64,000 nucleotides of DNA from Bryoerythrophyllum caledonicum (GCA_963971425.1 OZ020517.1:12464501-12528500); one strand, 5' to 3'. Shown: positions 22,290-34,107, counted from the stretch's first letter. The notes: generated by a model from the letters alone, not told the origin. Made by a program: numbers and translations.

Positions 22290-22905
22290 TTATCAGAAGA
22301 AAAGAAATAATAAAAACATAACAATAAACAATAGTACTAAAAAGAGAATATGCTCCCTAAGAAATTCCAAATTAAGGGATGGAAAATTAACCAAAATAGT
22401 AACGAGAAATAATTATCATAAAAATTCAAATAATAAGAACATAGCAACAAAGAACAGAACTAAAAATAGAATAGGCTTCCTAAGGAAATAAAAAATCAGG
22501 GATGGAAAATTAACAAAATTAGTAATGAGAATTAATGATCATAAGAATACAAATATTAGGAACATAGATATAAACAGTAGTACTAAAAATAGTATGTATT
22601 TCTTAAAGAATTCAAAAAGAAGGGATGGTAAATTAACCAAATTAGTAATGGAAATCAAATATAATAAGAATACAAATATGAAGATTATTGCTATAAACAG
22701 CAGTACTAAAAATAGAATATGCTTCCTAAGAATATCAAAAATAAGAGATGGAAAATTCACCAAATTAGTAATGGAAATTAAATATAATAAAAATACAAAT
22801 AGGAAGACTATAGCTATAAACAGTAGTACTAAAAATAGATTATGCTTCCTAAGAAATTCAAAAATAACTGATGAAAAATTCACCAAACTTGTAATGAGAA
22901 ACAAG
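22290..22905 (+). repeat. Tandem 126-bp (42-residue) repeats in the LINE ORF2 linker
   Basis: About five units share the pattern KNRICFLRNSKIRDGKLTKL followed by VMEIKYNKNTN and AINSSTKN. Since 126 is a multiple of three, the frame is kept through the array. Units diverge at 10-30 % of residues. One unit contains the TAA at 22489-22491. No known fold; highly basic. Confidence 0.8.
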
Positions 22906-23294
22906 AATTTCAGAGTAAAAATAAATAGAGAAGATAGTAATAATAAAATAGTACAGACTAAAAATAGAAATTGGAATATTAACTACAGGGATAAATGGAA
23001 AGTTAATAGTAATATTAAAATTGTTATATATAAAGATGAGGAGAGTTTGCGATTAAATAGTAGAAATTTGTTGAGAGTATGTATAATTATTAAAATAGGA
23101 GGTGGGATTCATGTCTCGCTGGCCGGGGGGGCGCCGAATGCGCCAAAAATAGACTTACTAAAAATAGAAATTCTAATAAAAGTAAGAATATATACGAATC
23201 TGATTGAAATAAATATCAATCTGTTTTTAGAAATCATAGTTTTAGACAAAATATGTTTAGAAAGAAATCTTTTAGAAAACTCATTATTTCAATA

Positions 23295-23530
23295 TACGGG
23301 TACATATACTGATACGTATACTGATACATACACCGATGAGTATACTTATAAATATACTGATATAAATACTGGTACGTATATTGATACAAATACTTATACT
23401 TATACAAATGCAAATACCAATACAAATATTGGTACGTGTACTCATACGAATACTAACACAAATACTAACAAAGATACTGATACAAATACCAAGACAAAAA
23501 CCGTGACATACACTAATACAAACATACAAA
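23295..23530 (+). repeat. Second hexamer array in the LINE ORF2 linker
   Basis: GATACGTATACT/GATACATACACC-type units encode TDTYTDTYTDEYTYKYTD and similar. Same composition as 21560-21800 on the other side of the 126-bp repeats. Confidence 0.75.
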
Positions 23531-23718
23531 AGAATACTAATATAATACCACGTAAAACTACATACACACACACAAAGACAACCACACACCATCAACGAAA
23601 CACATACATATACATACACACATACAAAGACAAACACATACAATAAAAAAAACACAAATACCAAAGCCACACTCAAAAACAAAAAATTCTAAAACAAAAC
23701 AAAAAACCCATCTACTAC

Positions 23719-23766
23719 AAACTTCTAATATTAATTGGAGGAGACATGGAGACTAACCCAAGACCC
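23719..23766 (+). other. Degenerate duplicate of the 2A peptide
   Basis: YKLLILIGGDMETNPRP lies exactly 510 bp upstream of the intact motif, and the following MPNILKRHP-SHKKNAK-YFIPNT is shared by both. The replacement of the critical Gly by Arg and of Ile by Met should abolish skipping, judged from the known 2A consensus D-V/I-E-x-N-P-G-P. Confidence 0.8.
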
Positions 23767-24228
23767 ATGCCGAACATATTAAAAAGACACCCCGCTTCGC
23801 ACAAAAAGAATGCCAAAACATATTTCATACCAAATACTAATACAAACACCAAAACAAACAATTGTACAAACCACAAAGTATATAATAACACCGCATATGA
23901 AAAAAAGGACTTAAAAGCCACTTTAAAAACCAACATAAACCCACATACAAATAGTCTTAAACATAATAGTTACATATGCACACGGACAAAAACAACCAAG
24001 ATAAAATACAACCAATCATACATACATCCATACACTACTAAAACAAAAACAACCACAAAAAACACATGGACAAAAAATAAACTAAAGACGAAAACAAATA
24101 CACCTACTATAAAAATAAATAAACCCACAACACACACACAAAATACAAACATCCACCTACCCCCAAACCAACAAGTCATTAATAACACAACAAAGCCTTT
24201 AAAATACACCACTAAACATATATACCAC

Positions 24229-24276
24229 AAACTTCTACTACTTCTAGGAGGAGACATTGAAACCAACCCGGGACCC
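24229..24276 (+). other. 2A ribosome-skipping peptide within LINE ORF2
   Basis: The translation is KLLLLLGGDIETNPGP, an exact match to the 2A consensus D-V/I-E-x-N-P-G-P with the usual hydrophobic helix before it. 2A makes the ribosome skip the Gly-Pro bond (between 24273 and 24274), releasing the upstream chain and continuing without a stop. 2A-like peptides are known from picornaviruses and from non-LTR elements of trypanosomes and several animals. Here it would separate the Thr/Asn-rich linker from the endonuclease-RT protein, which would start with Pro-Met-Pro-Asn. Confidence 0.85.
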
Positions 24277-27200
24277 ATGCCCAATATACTAAAAAGACAT
24301 CCTACATCACATAAGAAAAATGCCAAAATCTACTTTATACCTAATACCATAAAACTCCAACCAGAATATGAACACATTGCAAAACCCTTCGCACCATTTC
24401 TAAAAAACACACATACATTACACCACATACACAACACTTCCCACCCAAACATTGCCCAATACATACAACAAAAAAATACACATCCACCACCCCACATCTT
24501 ATATGCACTAATAATCACTACTCATCCAAACATAGATGAATGTAACCAACTTCTAAATCCACAAAATTGGAACACAATTACATGGACTAATACACTCCTA
24601 CAAACCTTACTAACCTTACAAAACCCACCAGAACGGCACATTTACACTCCACACCCCTATACTAAATTCCTAGTAGACAACGAAAATATTATAAACCATG
24701 AGAACTCAATACATAAAAGACTATACGACTTTTTACATAGTCAAGACATACCACCCTCAAATGATATAATAAAACTAAAATTCCCTTACCTCCCTAACAA
24801 CCTCATAAGTGAATCACTAAAATGTCTAGACCCTATACCAGAATACACCCACCCACCCCCACCTCTTCCCTACATCCCTCCTCAAAATCAAAATCAAAAT
24901 ATTAGACCAAACCAAGAAAATACATACATAATCACATGGAATGCCTCCTCACTAAACACTGCCCTTCCTAGCTTACAAACTCTAGTCGCAAACGTAGACA
25001 CACCACCGGCTCTTATAGTTATACAAGAAACAAAACTAACCGCCACAAAATCTACAAAATATATACAAAATATATTTCAAGACTATAAACTCATCTTTAA
25101 CAATACACATGCACTTACAAGATGCATGCAACAAAGGAGACCATACACACCGGGCCGCGGTGGCCTCCTTACATTAATACACAAAAAATATACATTCCCC
25201 GGCAACATCAACAAAATCCCTACCCCAATGCACATATCACCATACATTCAAATAATTAAAATCACTAATCACCCACTACAACCGTGGTTAATCTTTCACA
25301 TGTATATGCCATCCCATCCCGAAGATACTAGATTTCTCTTAGATATACAAAACACTATTACAAACCATATTAGTAATCATCCCAATCATACATACCTATT
25401 ATGTGGAGACTTCAATAGAGACATAGCGCTAATTGGCTGCCAAAATGGAAACCACCACAACCCCCCTCAAAACATTGATTACCAATGGCGCCGCTTCACA
25501 GAAAACTTAAACTTCACTTACATCAATACCGATACACAATTCTCTAGACAAGGTGGCTACAATTATAGTGATTGGAGTCTAATAGATGGTTTCTATATAA
25601 ATACAAACAACAACACACAATACACCGCCACAACAAACAAAGATACTATTCTCAATTCGGACCACTCACCCGTACAACTGCACATCCCAAATAACACACT
25701 TATTAGTAGAACTCCTACAATCCCAAACAAAGACACTATACGCATACTCAACCCCATCCCAAAAACCAACATAGAAAAATTCAACACAAAATTCTTCGAA
25801 GAAAACTCCATACAAATAGACTTCCTCATAAACATTCTTGAAAACAATAGCCAATTAACACAAGCTCAATGGCAAGAAGCATGCCACTCTCTAGACCAAC
25901 TTATCAATAAAATCTCTGATACACTAGAACAAACTTGTAGAGCACACCCAATACCCCAAATGACAAACAGAACCTCTCAACAAGGCGGGTATCTACCCCA
26001 CAAACTTTCTAAAACTTGGAAACAACACTTAACCACATACCATATCATACGTAAAACCATTAGAATTGTAAAAAACAACCCTCAATGGCGTAACCACCCC
26101 ATACACAACGAACTACTAACTATACAACACATCCAAATCCCTACCCCGCCGCCTCCGGACCTTCCCCACGATACATGGATAAAAGATATCGCGATAATTG
26201 CAAAAAATGCCAACATACAAGCCCGGAAAATAATCACAAAATACACAAAAGAAAACATTAAAAAAGCCATCTCAAAATATAGACAACTATACGAAATCAG
26301 CCCCAAAAAAATTAACAAAAAAGTCTTTAAAAACCTTGAATCCCCACCAATGGATTGTATCAAAGATCAATATAATAATATTCTAACTAGCCCCGAAGAC
26401 ATTGCGAATGAAATATTTAACCAACAAACAAAAACCAATAGACCAACAGTACTAACATGTAATTACCAGCCACAACATACAATAGAATGCACATGTGCAA
26501 TACGCCAATACCCTTGGCACGACCTGGACGGATATACCTTTGACAAACGAGGCGAACCAGAAATTCCGCTTCATAAATACCTCAACAGAGCCACATACGA
26601 CACATGCCTTCAAAATCTTGGAAACAATAAAGCCCCGGGCCCAGACCGCATACCAAACTCAATACTAAAAAACATGCCTCCAAGATTTCACAAGCTATTA
26701 TTTCTGTTCTTCTCCCACTGCTATGAACAAAAACAGATACCAAACTCATGGAAATTAAGTACAACAATTCTACTATACAAAAAAGGCGACCCGTCCATAC
26801 TACCCAACCATAGACCAATTGCACTAGCTAACACAATATACAAACTCTTTACCAGTACACTCACCTCCATACTATCCTCATACGGCGAAAATTCAAAATC
26901 CTACATGATAGTCAAGAAGGATTTAGAGCAGAGAGAAGTACCGCACGACAAATACAAACTATAATTGCCGCACTAGAAGACGCAAAGTTTACTAACCAAG
27001 ATATATACATACTATACGTGGACTTCAAAAATGCCTTTGGCTCAATTGACCATGCCCGACTTCTAGCAATAATGATGGACCTTGGTTACCCAAAAGATGC
27101 AACTACACTTGTTGGAAACATCTATTCTAAATCATCTACATGTTATACCGGTGAACACTTTGGGAAAACAAAACCTATACCCATTCAAAGAGGAACTATA

Positions 27201-30200
27201 CAAGGGGATACCCTCAGCCCATACCTATTCATCATATTTCTAGAACCACTACTCAGATGGCTAGAAAGAGGAAAGTACGGATACACTTTTGGCACATCAC
27301 TGGTCATAATAAACTCTGCCGCATACGCGGATGACCTAGCCACCATAACTAACAAAATCAAATCAATCCAAATACAACTAAACAAAATTGATAGATATTG
27401 TAAATGGGCCGGTATGGACGTAGGTGTCCCAAAATGTGCCGCTACCGGTTGCCCAAACAAATCTAAATTGAATCCTACCACTTTCAAAGCCCTAATGCAA
27501 GCCTCGAACATCAATTACCGCAATCAACCGATCCCCATACTACACCAAAATGAACCATACATATACTTAGGCACAAACCTTGTTCCCTCACTAAAATGGA
27601 AAATCCAAATCCACACCACAACGACAAAACTCATCAAACAATGCAAAGAACTAACAACATGCCCAGCCACCATGAAACAAAAAATAAAAATGGTTGATAC
27701 CGTACTACGCCCAGGTGTAGCATACAGTTTCTACGGTGTACCATATTCTATGCCAGCTATCAAAAAACTTGATAAAAAAATAATAGCCATACAAAAAACC
27801 ATATGTGGATTACCAAAATGTATGTCAAACGCAATAACCCAACTACCACATAACCTATTTGGACTTGAAGCTTTCTCCCTCAAAAACCCATATCTCCGAT
27901 GTATACGCGAACAACTGTAAAATGCTCTAAACGATAAAGGAAGACTTGGGAAAATATATAATGGATTAACTCACTATGTCCTTGCCCAATATGGTGGCGC
28001 TGAAAACATACCGAGAATTAAAAAAGTGACTGCATAAGATCACCAATAACACGAACATTCTTCTTATTAAAACATATAGCTAAAGCCCACCTTAGAAGTA
28101 CGCTCCCGAACTTCCTCACTAATCCTACAACACTAGAAATACTATGGCGCCAAGAAACATTAAATCATAACACACTCAATGCCCAACTCTCCCCAAAGCT
28201 TCTACAAAAACTCCTCTCAAAAAATATTTTTGAACTAAACCAAATTACCTTACCTAACGGTACACACATTATGAACAATGAGGACTTCAAAACCTACCAC
28301 TTCACCCCATCTAAACTAATAAAGAGTGCCCTAAGTGTTGCTAAACAACTATTTTGCCACATAACATGCCCCACTATATGTCATACTCCTTGCAACATAC
28401 ACCCATACTCTCATACACTTAAAGATACATTCATCACCCTCAACAATAACATCATCCCAAGAAATATTTCCACACCAACCAATCCCCCTAACCCTCCACA
28501 TACATACCACCCCCGCCCCCCAACATACATCCCCAAAAACCCTACCACATACTCCATTAATAATATCATAAACCATAAACATATCCAACACACAGACACA
28601 AATAACATACAAAATACCTACACAAAATATCTATGCCAATGGCAACACAATGATAATACATACAATAAATGGCTCTCCCAAAGAGACCTTTTTCCACGGC
28701 ATGACACCAATACCTCCACACATAACACTGAAAAATTAAAACAATACTACCAAAAGATCCAAAACAAAATATACTCAGATATCATCCTTGCCCACCATCC
28801 ACAAGAACAATCCTCAGATTCAAGGTCCATAACGCCACCCATAATTATCCCACTCTTAAACATCTACACAACAGAATGCAACCCCGAAAATGATATCCTT
28901 ACATCCTCAAACACAATTCAAATAGATAACAATCAAGCACATCTATACGAAGAAAACGGCCGACATTTACACACCATACCCATTACCCGGCTCCAATGGT
29001 TATGGAACCAATATCATACAAAATTACAAACCCCTACAAACATTGAACCAACAACCCAACCCTTTGAAACCGAACTAATATGGCTTTACCAAAGATATAA
29101 ATATCGAATACCAAAAACTGACCCCCTCAAAAATGCGCAATACACAATACCCACCCCCATTTTAGACTCACTAATATCATCCTTTAACATCGAACACTCA
29201 TACTTTTCCTCCCCGATCACATGTCCTACCAAACTAAATAAATTCTACTCACCGTACGAAAGAGACAAAATATTTGGATCCCTAGGCAAGGCCTTTGAAC
29301 ACAAATGGATCGGAAATGGAATAGCTCACCCCCACAACGAGAAAGACATAGAACAAGCCATACATTGGGCTAGACTTGCCGCCAAACACGATCCAAATAA
29401 CACAAAAACAATCATCGTCACACCGAACAACAAGTGGTACCAAAACAACAACCAACATTCAAACCCATTCCCAGATTCCCACATCATTGCATTATTCGAA
29501 GCAGACACAATACCATACGAAGAACCTAATATCCCACCCGAGCTAAAAAAACCCCGAATAGAGCCATCTACATTACAAATACTATGCGTCCATCATCAAA
29601 ATCAAAACCTGGGCTCCCTAGAACAACTTGCGGAACTTACCTCCATAACAGACAATCTAGACATACAACAACCATACACAAAACCGGCCCCACCAACACC
29701 CATACAAACCCCCGTACACAAAAGTAAAAAATGGTCAAAATTAAACTATGACAACAACACATTAAACTACTCCGTCATACCTCCCCCTCTCCCAGACTAC
29801 CCAACTCATACCACACCAAAATTTAACCCCGCATACAGTTATTACACCGACGGCTCCTTTAAACCACCGGAACAAATTAGCCCGGGCTCTTGGCGAAGAG
29901 AAAAAGGTGGCTATGGCATATATAATTCTACCAAAGAAATTAAACTAGCCAAAAGACTCCATGGACTACAAAATATCCTCAGAGCAGAACTCATGGCCAT
30001 TCACAAAACACTACAAATCATCACAACAAAATACAAAAATGAACCTGCACATATATTCACCGATTGTATAAATGCGCTCTACCTACTAAACACTCAAATA
30101 ACACATCCAACCCTTCACAACAGTCACCCCGACCAAACCATACTAACATCAATGGTACAAATGTTACAAAAACGTACACAAATCACAACCCTTCACAAAG

Positions 30201-31368
30201 TCAGAGCCCATGCCAACATTGATGGCAACAAACAAGCAGACAAACTTGCAAAAGAAGGCCGAGAAAAAATACACAAAAACGCCAAAGACCCTCACGAACA
30301 TGCTCATGCCACCCCATACTACTTTCAAAAAGAAGATTGGCCTTCCAAAGAAGATACCCCCGACAAAGGCCCAATTAGATTTCTGGGCAAATATCTCAAA
30401 AAACAAGACCTCTACAACAACCTGGATACAATCTCAGAAAATATTCCTAACATAGAAAAATGGACTAACAATAACGACATAGACAATGAACTCTCTACAA
30501 ACTTTTGGAAAAACCCCATCATCTCAGACTCACAAATAACGTGCCTCATCAAATTCCGTTCGGGTCAGTACATGGGAAACGCTCGCAAACAACTCTTCGT
30601 TGGAATAGAAAGATTCCCATCCATAACATGCCCCATATGCCCCTCAACGGACCCCGACACATGGCTTCATGTGCTACTCAAATGCCAAAACCACCACATA
30701 CACTCCCTAATTGTTAAAAGACATAACAAAGCGGTATGGGAAGTCCGAAAACTAATCACCTCCTACAATAAATCGAGATGTTTCATACTTATGAACGCCG
30801 ACACTTTTAATAGCAATCCACAAGAAAATACATATTGCAACGATAGATTCTCCCCGGAAACAATACAAAACAAAATAGATAAGTACCAACCCCTCATAGA
30901 CGACATCATTGCCCTAGGCTGGAAGGTGGACCCCCTTATTGTTATCACATCCAGCGCTCGTGCTACCACCTTTATCCCATCTATGAAAACTCTCGAAGAT
31001 ACCTTCAAGATACCCATTGATACAATTAAAACTACCTTTAAAAATATCAACACCATCGCTATTCAACATGCCATGTCTATTTTACTGCATAAACGCAAAA
31101 TCGAAAACAACCAAGTCCTCCCTGATAGGCAAGACCCCCCTTAGGAACTTCGCCACTGTATCTCTTTCTGATTGGCTGCCTGTTTGGTTTTGTTTTTTGT
31201 TGTTTAGTTAGTTTAATTAGTTTGGTCGTGGTTGGTCGTTGTTGGTTGGTTTCTGGCTACTCGTTACATAGTGTCTACCCTCGAAAGGGGGAAGTAGTTC
31301 CAGTTCGTTGATTCCTTGTCCGGTGGGCATGGTCTTAGCAATGGAACGAACAGACACTTTATTCACGC

Positions 31369-31387
31369 CGGTTCCCTTCGGGAACCG
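31369..31387 (+). other. 3'-terminal hairpin of the LINE
   Basis: CGGTTCCC-TTC-GGGAACCG is a perfect 8-bp stem with a three-base TTC loop, ending four bases before the (TTC)n tail. Several LINE RTs recognise a 3' stem-loop of their own RNA; this is a good candidate for that signal. Confidence 0.75.
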
Positions 31388-31390
31388 ACC

Positions 31391-31680
31391 TTCTTCTTCT
31401 TCTTCTTCTTCTTCTTCTTCTTCTTCTTCTTCTTCTTCTTCTTCTTCTTCTTCTTCTTCTTCTTCTTCTTCTTCTTCTTCTTCTTCTTCTTCTTCTTCTT
31501 CTTCTTCTTCTTCTTCTTCTTCTTCTTCTTCTTCTTCTTCTTCTTCTTCTTCTTCTTCTTCTTCTTCTTCTTCTTCTTCTTCTTCTTCTTCTTCTTCTTC
31601 TTCTTCTTCTTCTTCTTCTTCTTCTTCTTCTTCTTCTTCTTCTTCTTCTTCTTCTTCTTCTTCTTCTTCTTCTTCTTCTT
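31391..31680. repeat. (TTC)n microsatellite tail of the LINE, about 97 units
   Basis: An uninterrupted run of about 290 bp of TTC is followed at once by the 3' target-site duplication. It is the LINE's simple-repeat tail in place of poly(A), as some other LINEs have (TAA)n or similar. Its purity points to a recent insertion or ongoing slippage. The long poly-Ser, poly-Phe and poly-Glu frames over it are not genes. Confidence 0.95.
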
Positions 31681-31681
31681 G

Positions 31682-31694
31682 TTGCACTAGAACA
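31682..31694 (+). repeat. LINE target-site duplication, 3' copy
   Basis: TTGCACTAGAACA, identical to 17862-17874. Confidence 0.9.
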
Positions 31695-31904
31695 AGCAGC
31701 TTTGAAGTGTTTTTGGTGTGAAAATGCCTAAGGCCTTTAGGGATTGAATTGAAAGTCTATTTAACATAAATGATTATTAACAACCTAGTCTGAAATCAAA
31801 GTAGAAATTGTTTGACATTATTTGAAGACATTCTTCTTATAAAAATATAGAGATCATATTTTTCATATGGAGATTTTGGCGCTGGAAGTTCTTGATGGTC
31901 ATTA

Positions 31905-32419
31905 AGGTAGAGGCACCCAATTCCGATCATCCACCCAATTCTAATCAGTTGAGTATGCATGGCATGGTGCATGAAGCGACCCAAAACCAGTAACTCAAAA
32001 TCTGAAAACACCAGTCGTTATTGGCATTGGGTCATGAAGTGTGCAATTTTGGTTGCTCCACCTCAATTGAGCTCTCATTGGTGGCATTGCCTCGAAAGTC
32101 GAACAAGGCCGATCGGCATTGGGTACCCTCCATGAGTTGGTCATTCATGGCATGTCTTCTCTCTATTACTCACTCTCACTTATTGGCATTGGGTGAAAGA
32201 GGGCACCAAATCTCACCTACTCTAGAGTTTGATTATGGGCTCCGGTGGTTTCCGGGCTTTTAAATTCTATATCAATTCCAAATCTTTGTGATTAAATTTG
32301 AAAAAATATTTGTTGAGTTTCATTCCTAATTCTGCATCTTTCTACATAAATATTTTTGACATACAATGTCATTTGAGTCCAGAACTAGCTTAAGTGATCG
32401 GAATTGGGTGCCTCTACCT
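31905..32419. mobile_element. TA-flanked MITE with perfect 25-bp terminal inverted repeats
   Basis: The left end starts AGGTAGAGGCACCCAATTCC (31905) and the right end (32395-32419) is its exact inverse over 25 bases; both are flanked by TA. TA duplication suggests a Tc1/mariner-type mobiliser, although the ends are unlike Stowaway. Inside, TTGGCATTGGGT-like motifs recur three times. No ORF. Identical ends imply recent activity. Confidence 0.75.
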
Positions 32420-32941
32420 TAGCTTTATTGAGAGGGTGGAAACATATGAAGCAATGTTGTGAGAACACGGGTGAGCTACAAAAAAGTGCAAAGACTTGTA
32501 GATAGCAATGCGGTTTGAGCTTTGCTAAGATTGACATTATCATCGAGTATTCGCTTCTCTTCGTCTACCAGATTAAGATTTGTCGGGTGCCATGTATGTT
32601 TGACGAGTTGTCAATTGTCTTTGTTGGGTCATTAAATATGTTTGCCGGATTGCCACGTATATTTGCCGGAAATAATGACATCTTTGGCATGACATTTTCT
32701 TGAAATAAAGTCAAGTTGGCCATGTCGAAGTCGACATCATTAGAATTTCACTACTCAAATACTCTATCAAGAATTTATGTCTTAGATTCCCTTAAGTTTA
32801 TAAATAAAAGAACAAATCATTGAAGAACCAGTGAGGAATTAGTGAAGAATTGGTGGAGTACTCTAAAGAATTAATGAAAGTATTCAAAAGAATTAGTGAA
32901 GAATTCACCTCACGACAACATTTAATGTCAATAGTCTACTT

Positions 32942-33007
32942 TTGGCATATGAGGTGTTTTTTGACATCTAAAAAAAATTAGATGTCACAAACACCTCACA
33001 TGCCCAA
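32942..33007. repeat. Hairpin with roughly 30-base arms
   Basis: The arm starting TTGGCATATGAGGTGTTTTT (32942) pairs with the arm ending GGTGTTTGTGACATCTAA when inverted, about 27 of 30 positions, around an A-rich loop. It may be a very short MITE or a precursor of a small RNA. No flanking duplication was found. Confidence 0.6.
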
Positions 33008-34107
33008 TTTGAACAAGATTTGAGTAAGTTATGGCCATTTGAAAATTTAGACGATTGGTTGTTTTGTCCAGTTTCAGTGAAGTACTTAATCTGTGGATAC
33101 AGTTCAGGTTAATATGACCTAAACTGTATTTTCCCAAAATCATGGAATTTTCCCATTTTAACAAATATGGTATTATAACCAACATCAAATAAACAAACAA
33201 AATACACTAGAACAAGTACACGTAGTACACCTTCAAGTGTCCCTCCAAACAAATAAAGAGACCTTCTATCTAGCTAGGACCAAACAATACTAACAAGATT
33301 CAACTTCCACGGTGATGTTGCTACAACAATTGTATGCATCCAATCGAAGATGTTGCCCGTCGCCAAGGCTCAAATCAATAAGCATATGAAAAAATAACAA
33401 AGAGAAGGTAGGCCGGGTGCAATGTGAGCCCTATCTTTAATAATTACCTTAGGCAGCTTTGTTGCCAATCCCTAGGTCAATCTTCACATTGCCTATCCCT
33501 GAATCAAAACCAAGAACTCCAAGTGGATAGCAACGCACGACATAGTGACAAGTCCACAAGGAATTCAAGTTGTTTCATCGGATAAAACGTGACTCAAAGA
33601 CCTCTGACAACAAGGGCAAGTTCAATCCTCGGACAGTAGAGTATAAAAAGACGGCGTCAAGCAAGCCATATGCCAACCACGCTGGCAATGAACACAAAGC
33701 AACATGGTAGCCGTGCCCTTCTCCTCACCACACATGAAACATGGAACCCCATCTTGAACAACGACCAACTCCGGATGAACGGAGCCATGAATGGGTCAAT
33801 GGAATGGAGCACAATTGTTAGAGAGCTCTTGACACTTCCGACCATCCTTGCCTTCCAACAACAAGATGCCATTGGGTATTATATCCTTCACGCAAAGAAT
33901 AGTGTGCCCTGCCTAAACGTCTGACGTCGTTGGCTCCTCATGCTACAGATAAACGTAATCCCCCGTGGAAAAACGTTGGAGCTGAGATCAGTAGGCATCG
34001 CTACAGATACGAGCGTACTGTAAGGTGTCATGGCGTTGAGCGATGGATAAGTTTTCCATGGCCATAGGCATGGCTTGCTTGAAGAACTCTGCTCGATCCC
34101 ATAGACA
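33008..34107. other. Region left of the minus-strand Gypsy element
   Basis: No gene recognised. The right part should contain the 3' end and LTR of the adjacent Gypsy fossil, but no matching LTR pair could be found by eye. Confidence 0.3.

Larger units (their letters stand above)
21391..31144 (+). pseudogene. LINE ORF2 polyprotein: 2A, APE endonuclease, reverse transcriptase, RNase H, Cys/His motif
   Basis: One frame runs from 21391 to about 26910, apart from TAA codons at 22489-22491 and 23644-23646. A frame change near 26910 is shown by the RT motif QEGFRAERSTARQIQ continuing in another frame. That frame ends at a TAA at 27918-27920, and a second change near 28030 restores a frame open to 31144. 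Endonuclease (24920-25690): TWNASS, IQETKL, GDFNRD, SDHSP, all catalytic positions present. RT (26560-27900): NNKAPGPDRIP, YVDFKNAFGSIDH, RGTIQGDTLSPYLF and YADD (27324-27335). RNase H (29836-30265): TDGSF, RAELMA, TDCINA, HANIDGNKQADKLA, the full D-E-D-D set. The Cys/His motif CPICPSTDPDTWLHVLLKCQ is at 30625-30684. The enzyme set performs target-primed reverse transcription. Confidence 0.88.
17875..31681 (+). mobile_element. Giant non-LTR retrotransposon (LINE), about 13.8 kb, with 2A peptide, APE endonuclease, RT and RNase H
   Basis: Both ends are fixed by the 13-bp duplication. Order: leader (17875-18482), a short upstream ORF (18483-19154), ORF1 (to 21298), a very large ORF2 (21391-31144), 3' UTR, terminal hairpin and (TTC)n. 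ORF2 domains in order are a low-complexity Thr/Asn linker, 42-residue repeats, a degenerate and an exact 2A motif, APE endonuclease, reverse transcriptase, RNase H and a Cys/His motif. RNase H downstream of RT occurs in the I group and some plant elements; the exact clade cannot be named by eye. At 13.8 kb it is about twice the usual LINE length. ORF2 has three in-frame stops and two frame changes, yet the target duplication and tail are pristine, so insertion was fairly recent or some breaks are assembly errors. Confidence 0.9.
16975..31747. mobile_element. piggyBac-type MITE, copy 2, split by the LINE
   Basis: The left end is TTAA-CCCCTAAAGGCCCAA at 16975. The interior up to 17874 is collinear with MITE copy 1 (for example ACATAAAACTTAGAGATCTTC, TTTTTGAACCTCCACCTCCTTG). 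After the LINE, sequence resumes at 31695 with AGCAGCTTTGAAGTGT and ends AAGGCCTTTAGGGA-TTGA (31733-31747), the mirror of the left end with one changed base in the target duplication. Without the LINE the MITE would be roughly 950 bp, the same length as copies 1 and 3. Confidence 0.8.

Noticed and set aside
31217-31721. Long open frames encoding poly-Glu, poly-Ser and poly-Phe
   Set aside because: They are translations of the (TTC)n tail of the LINE in different frames, not genes.
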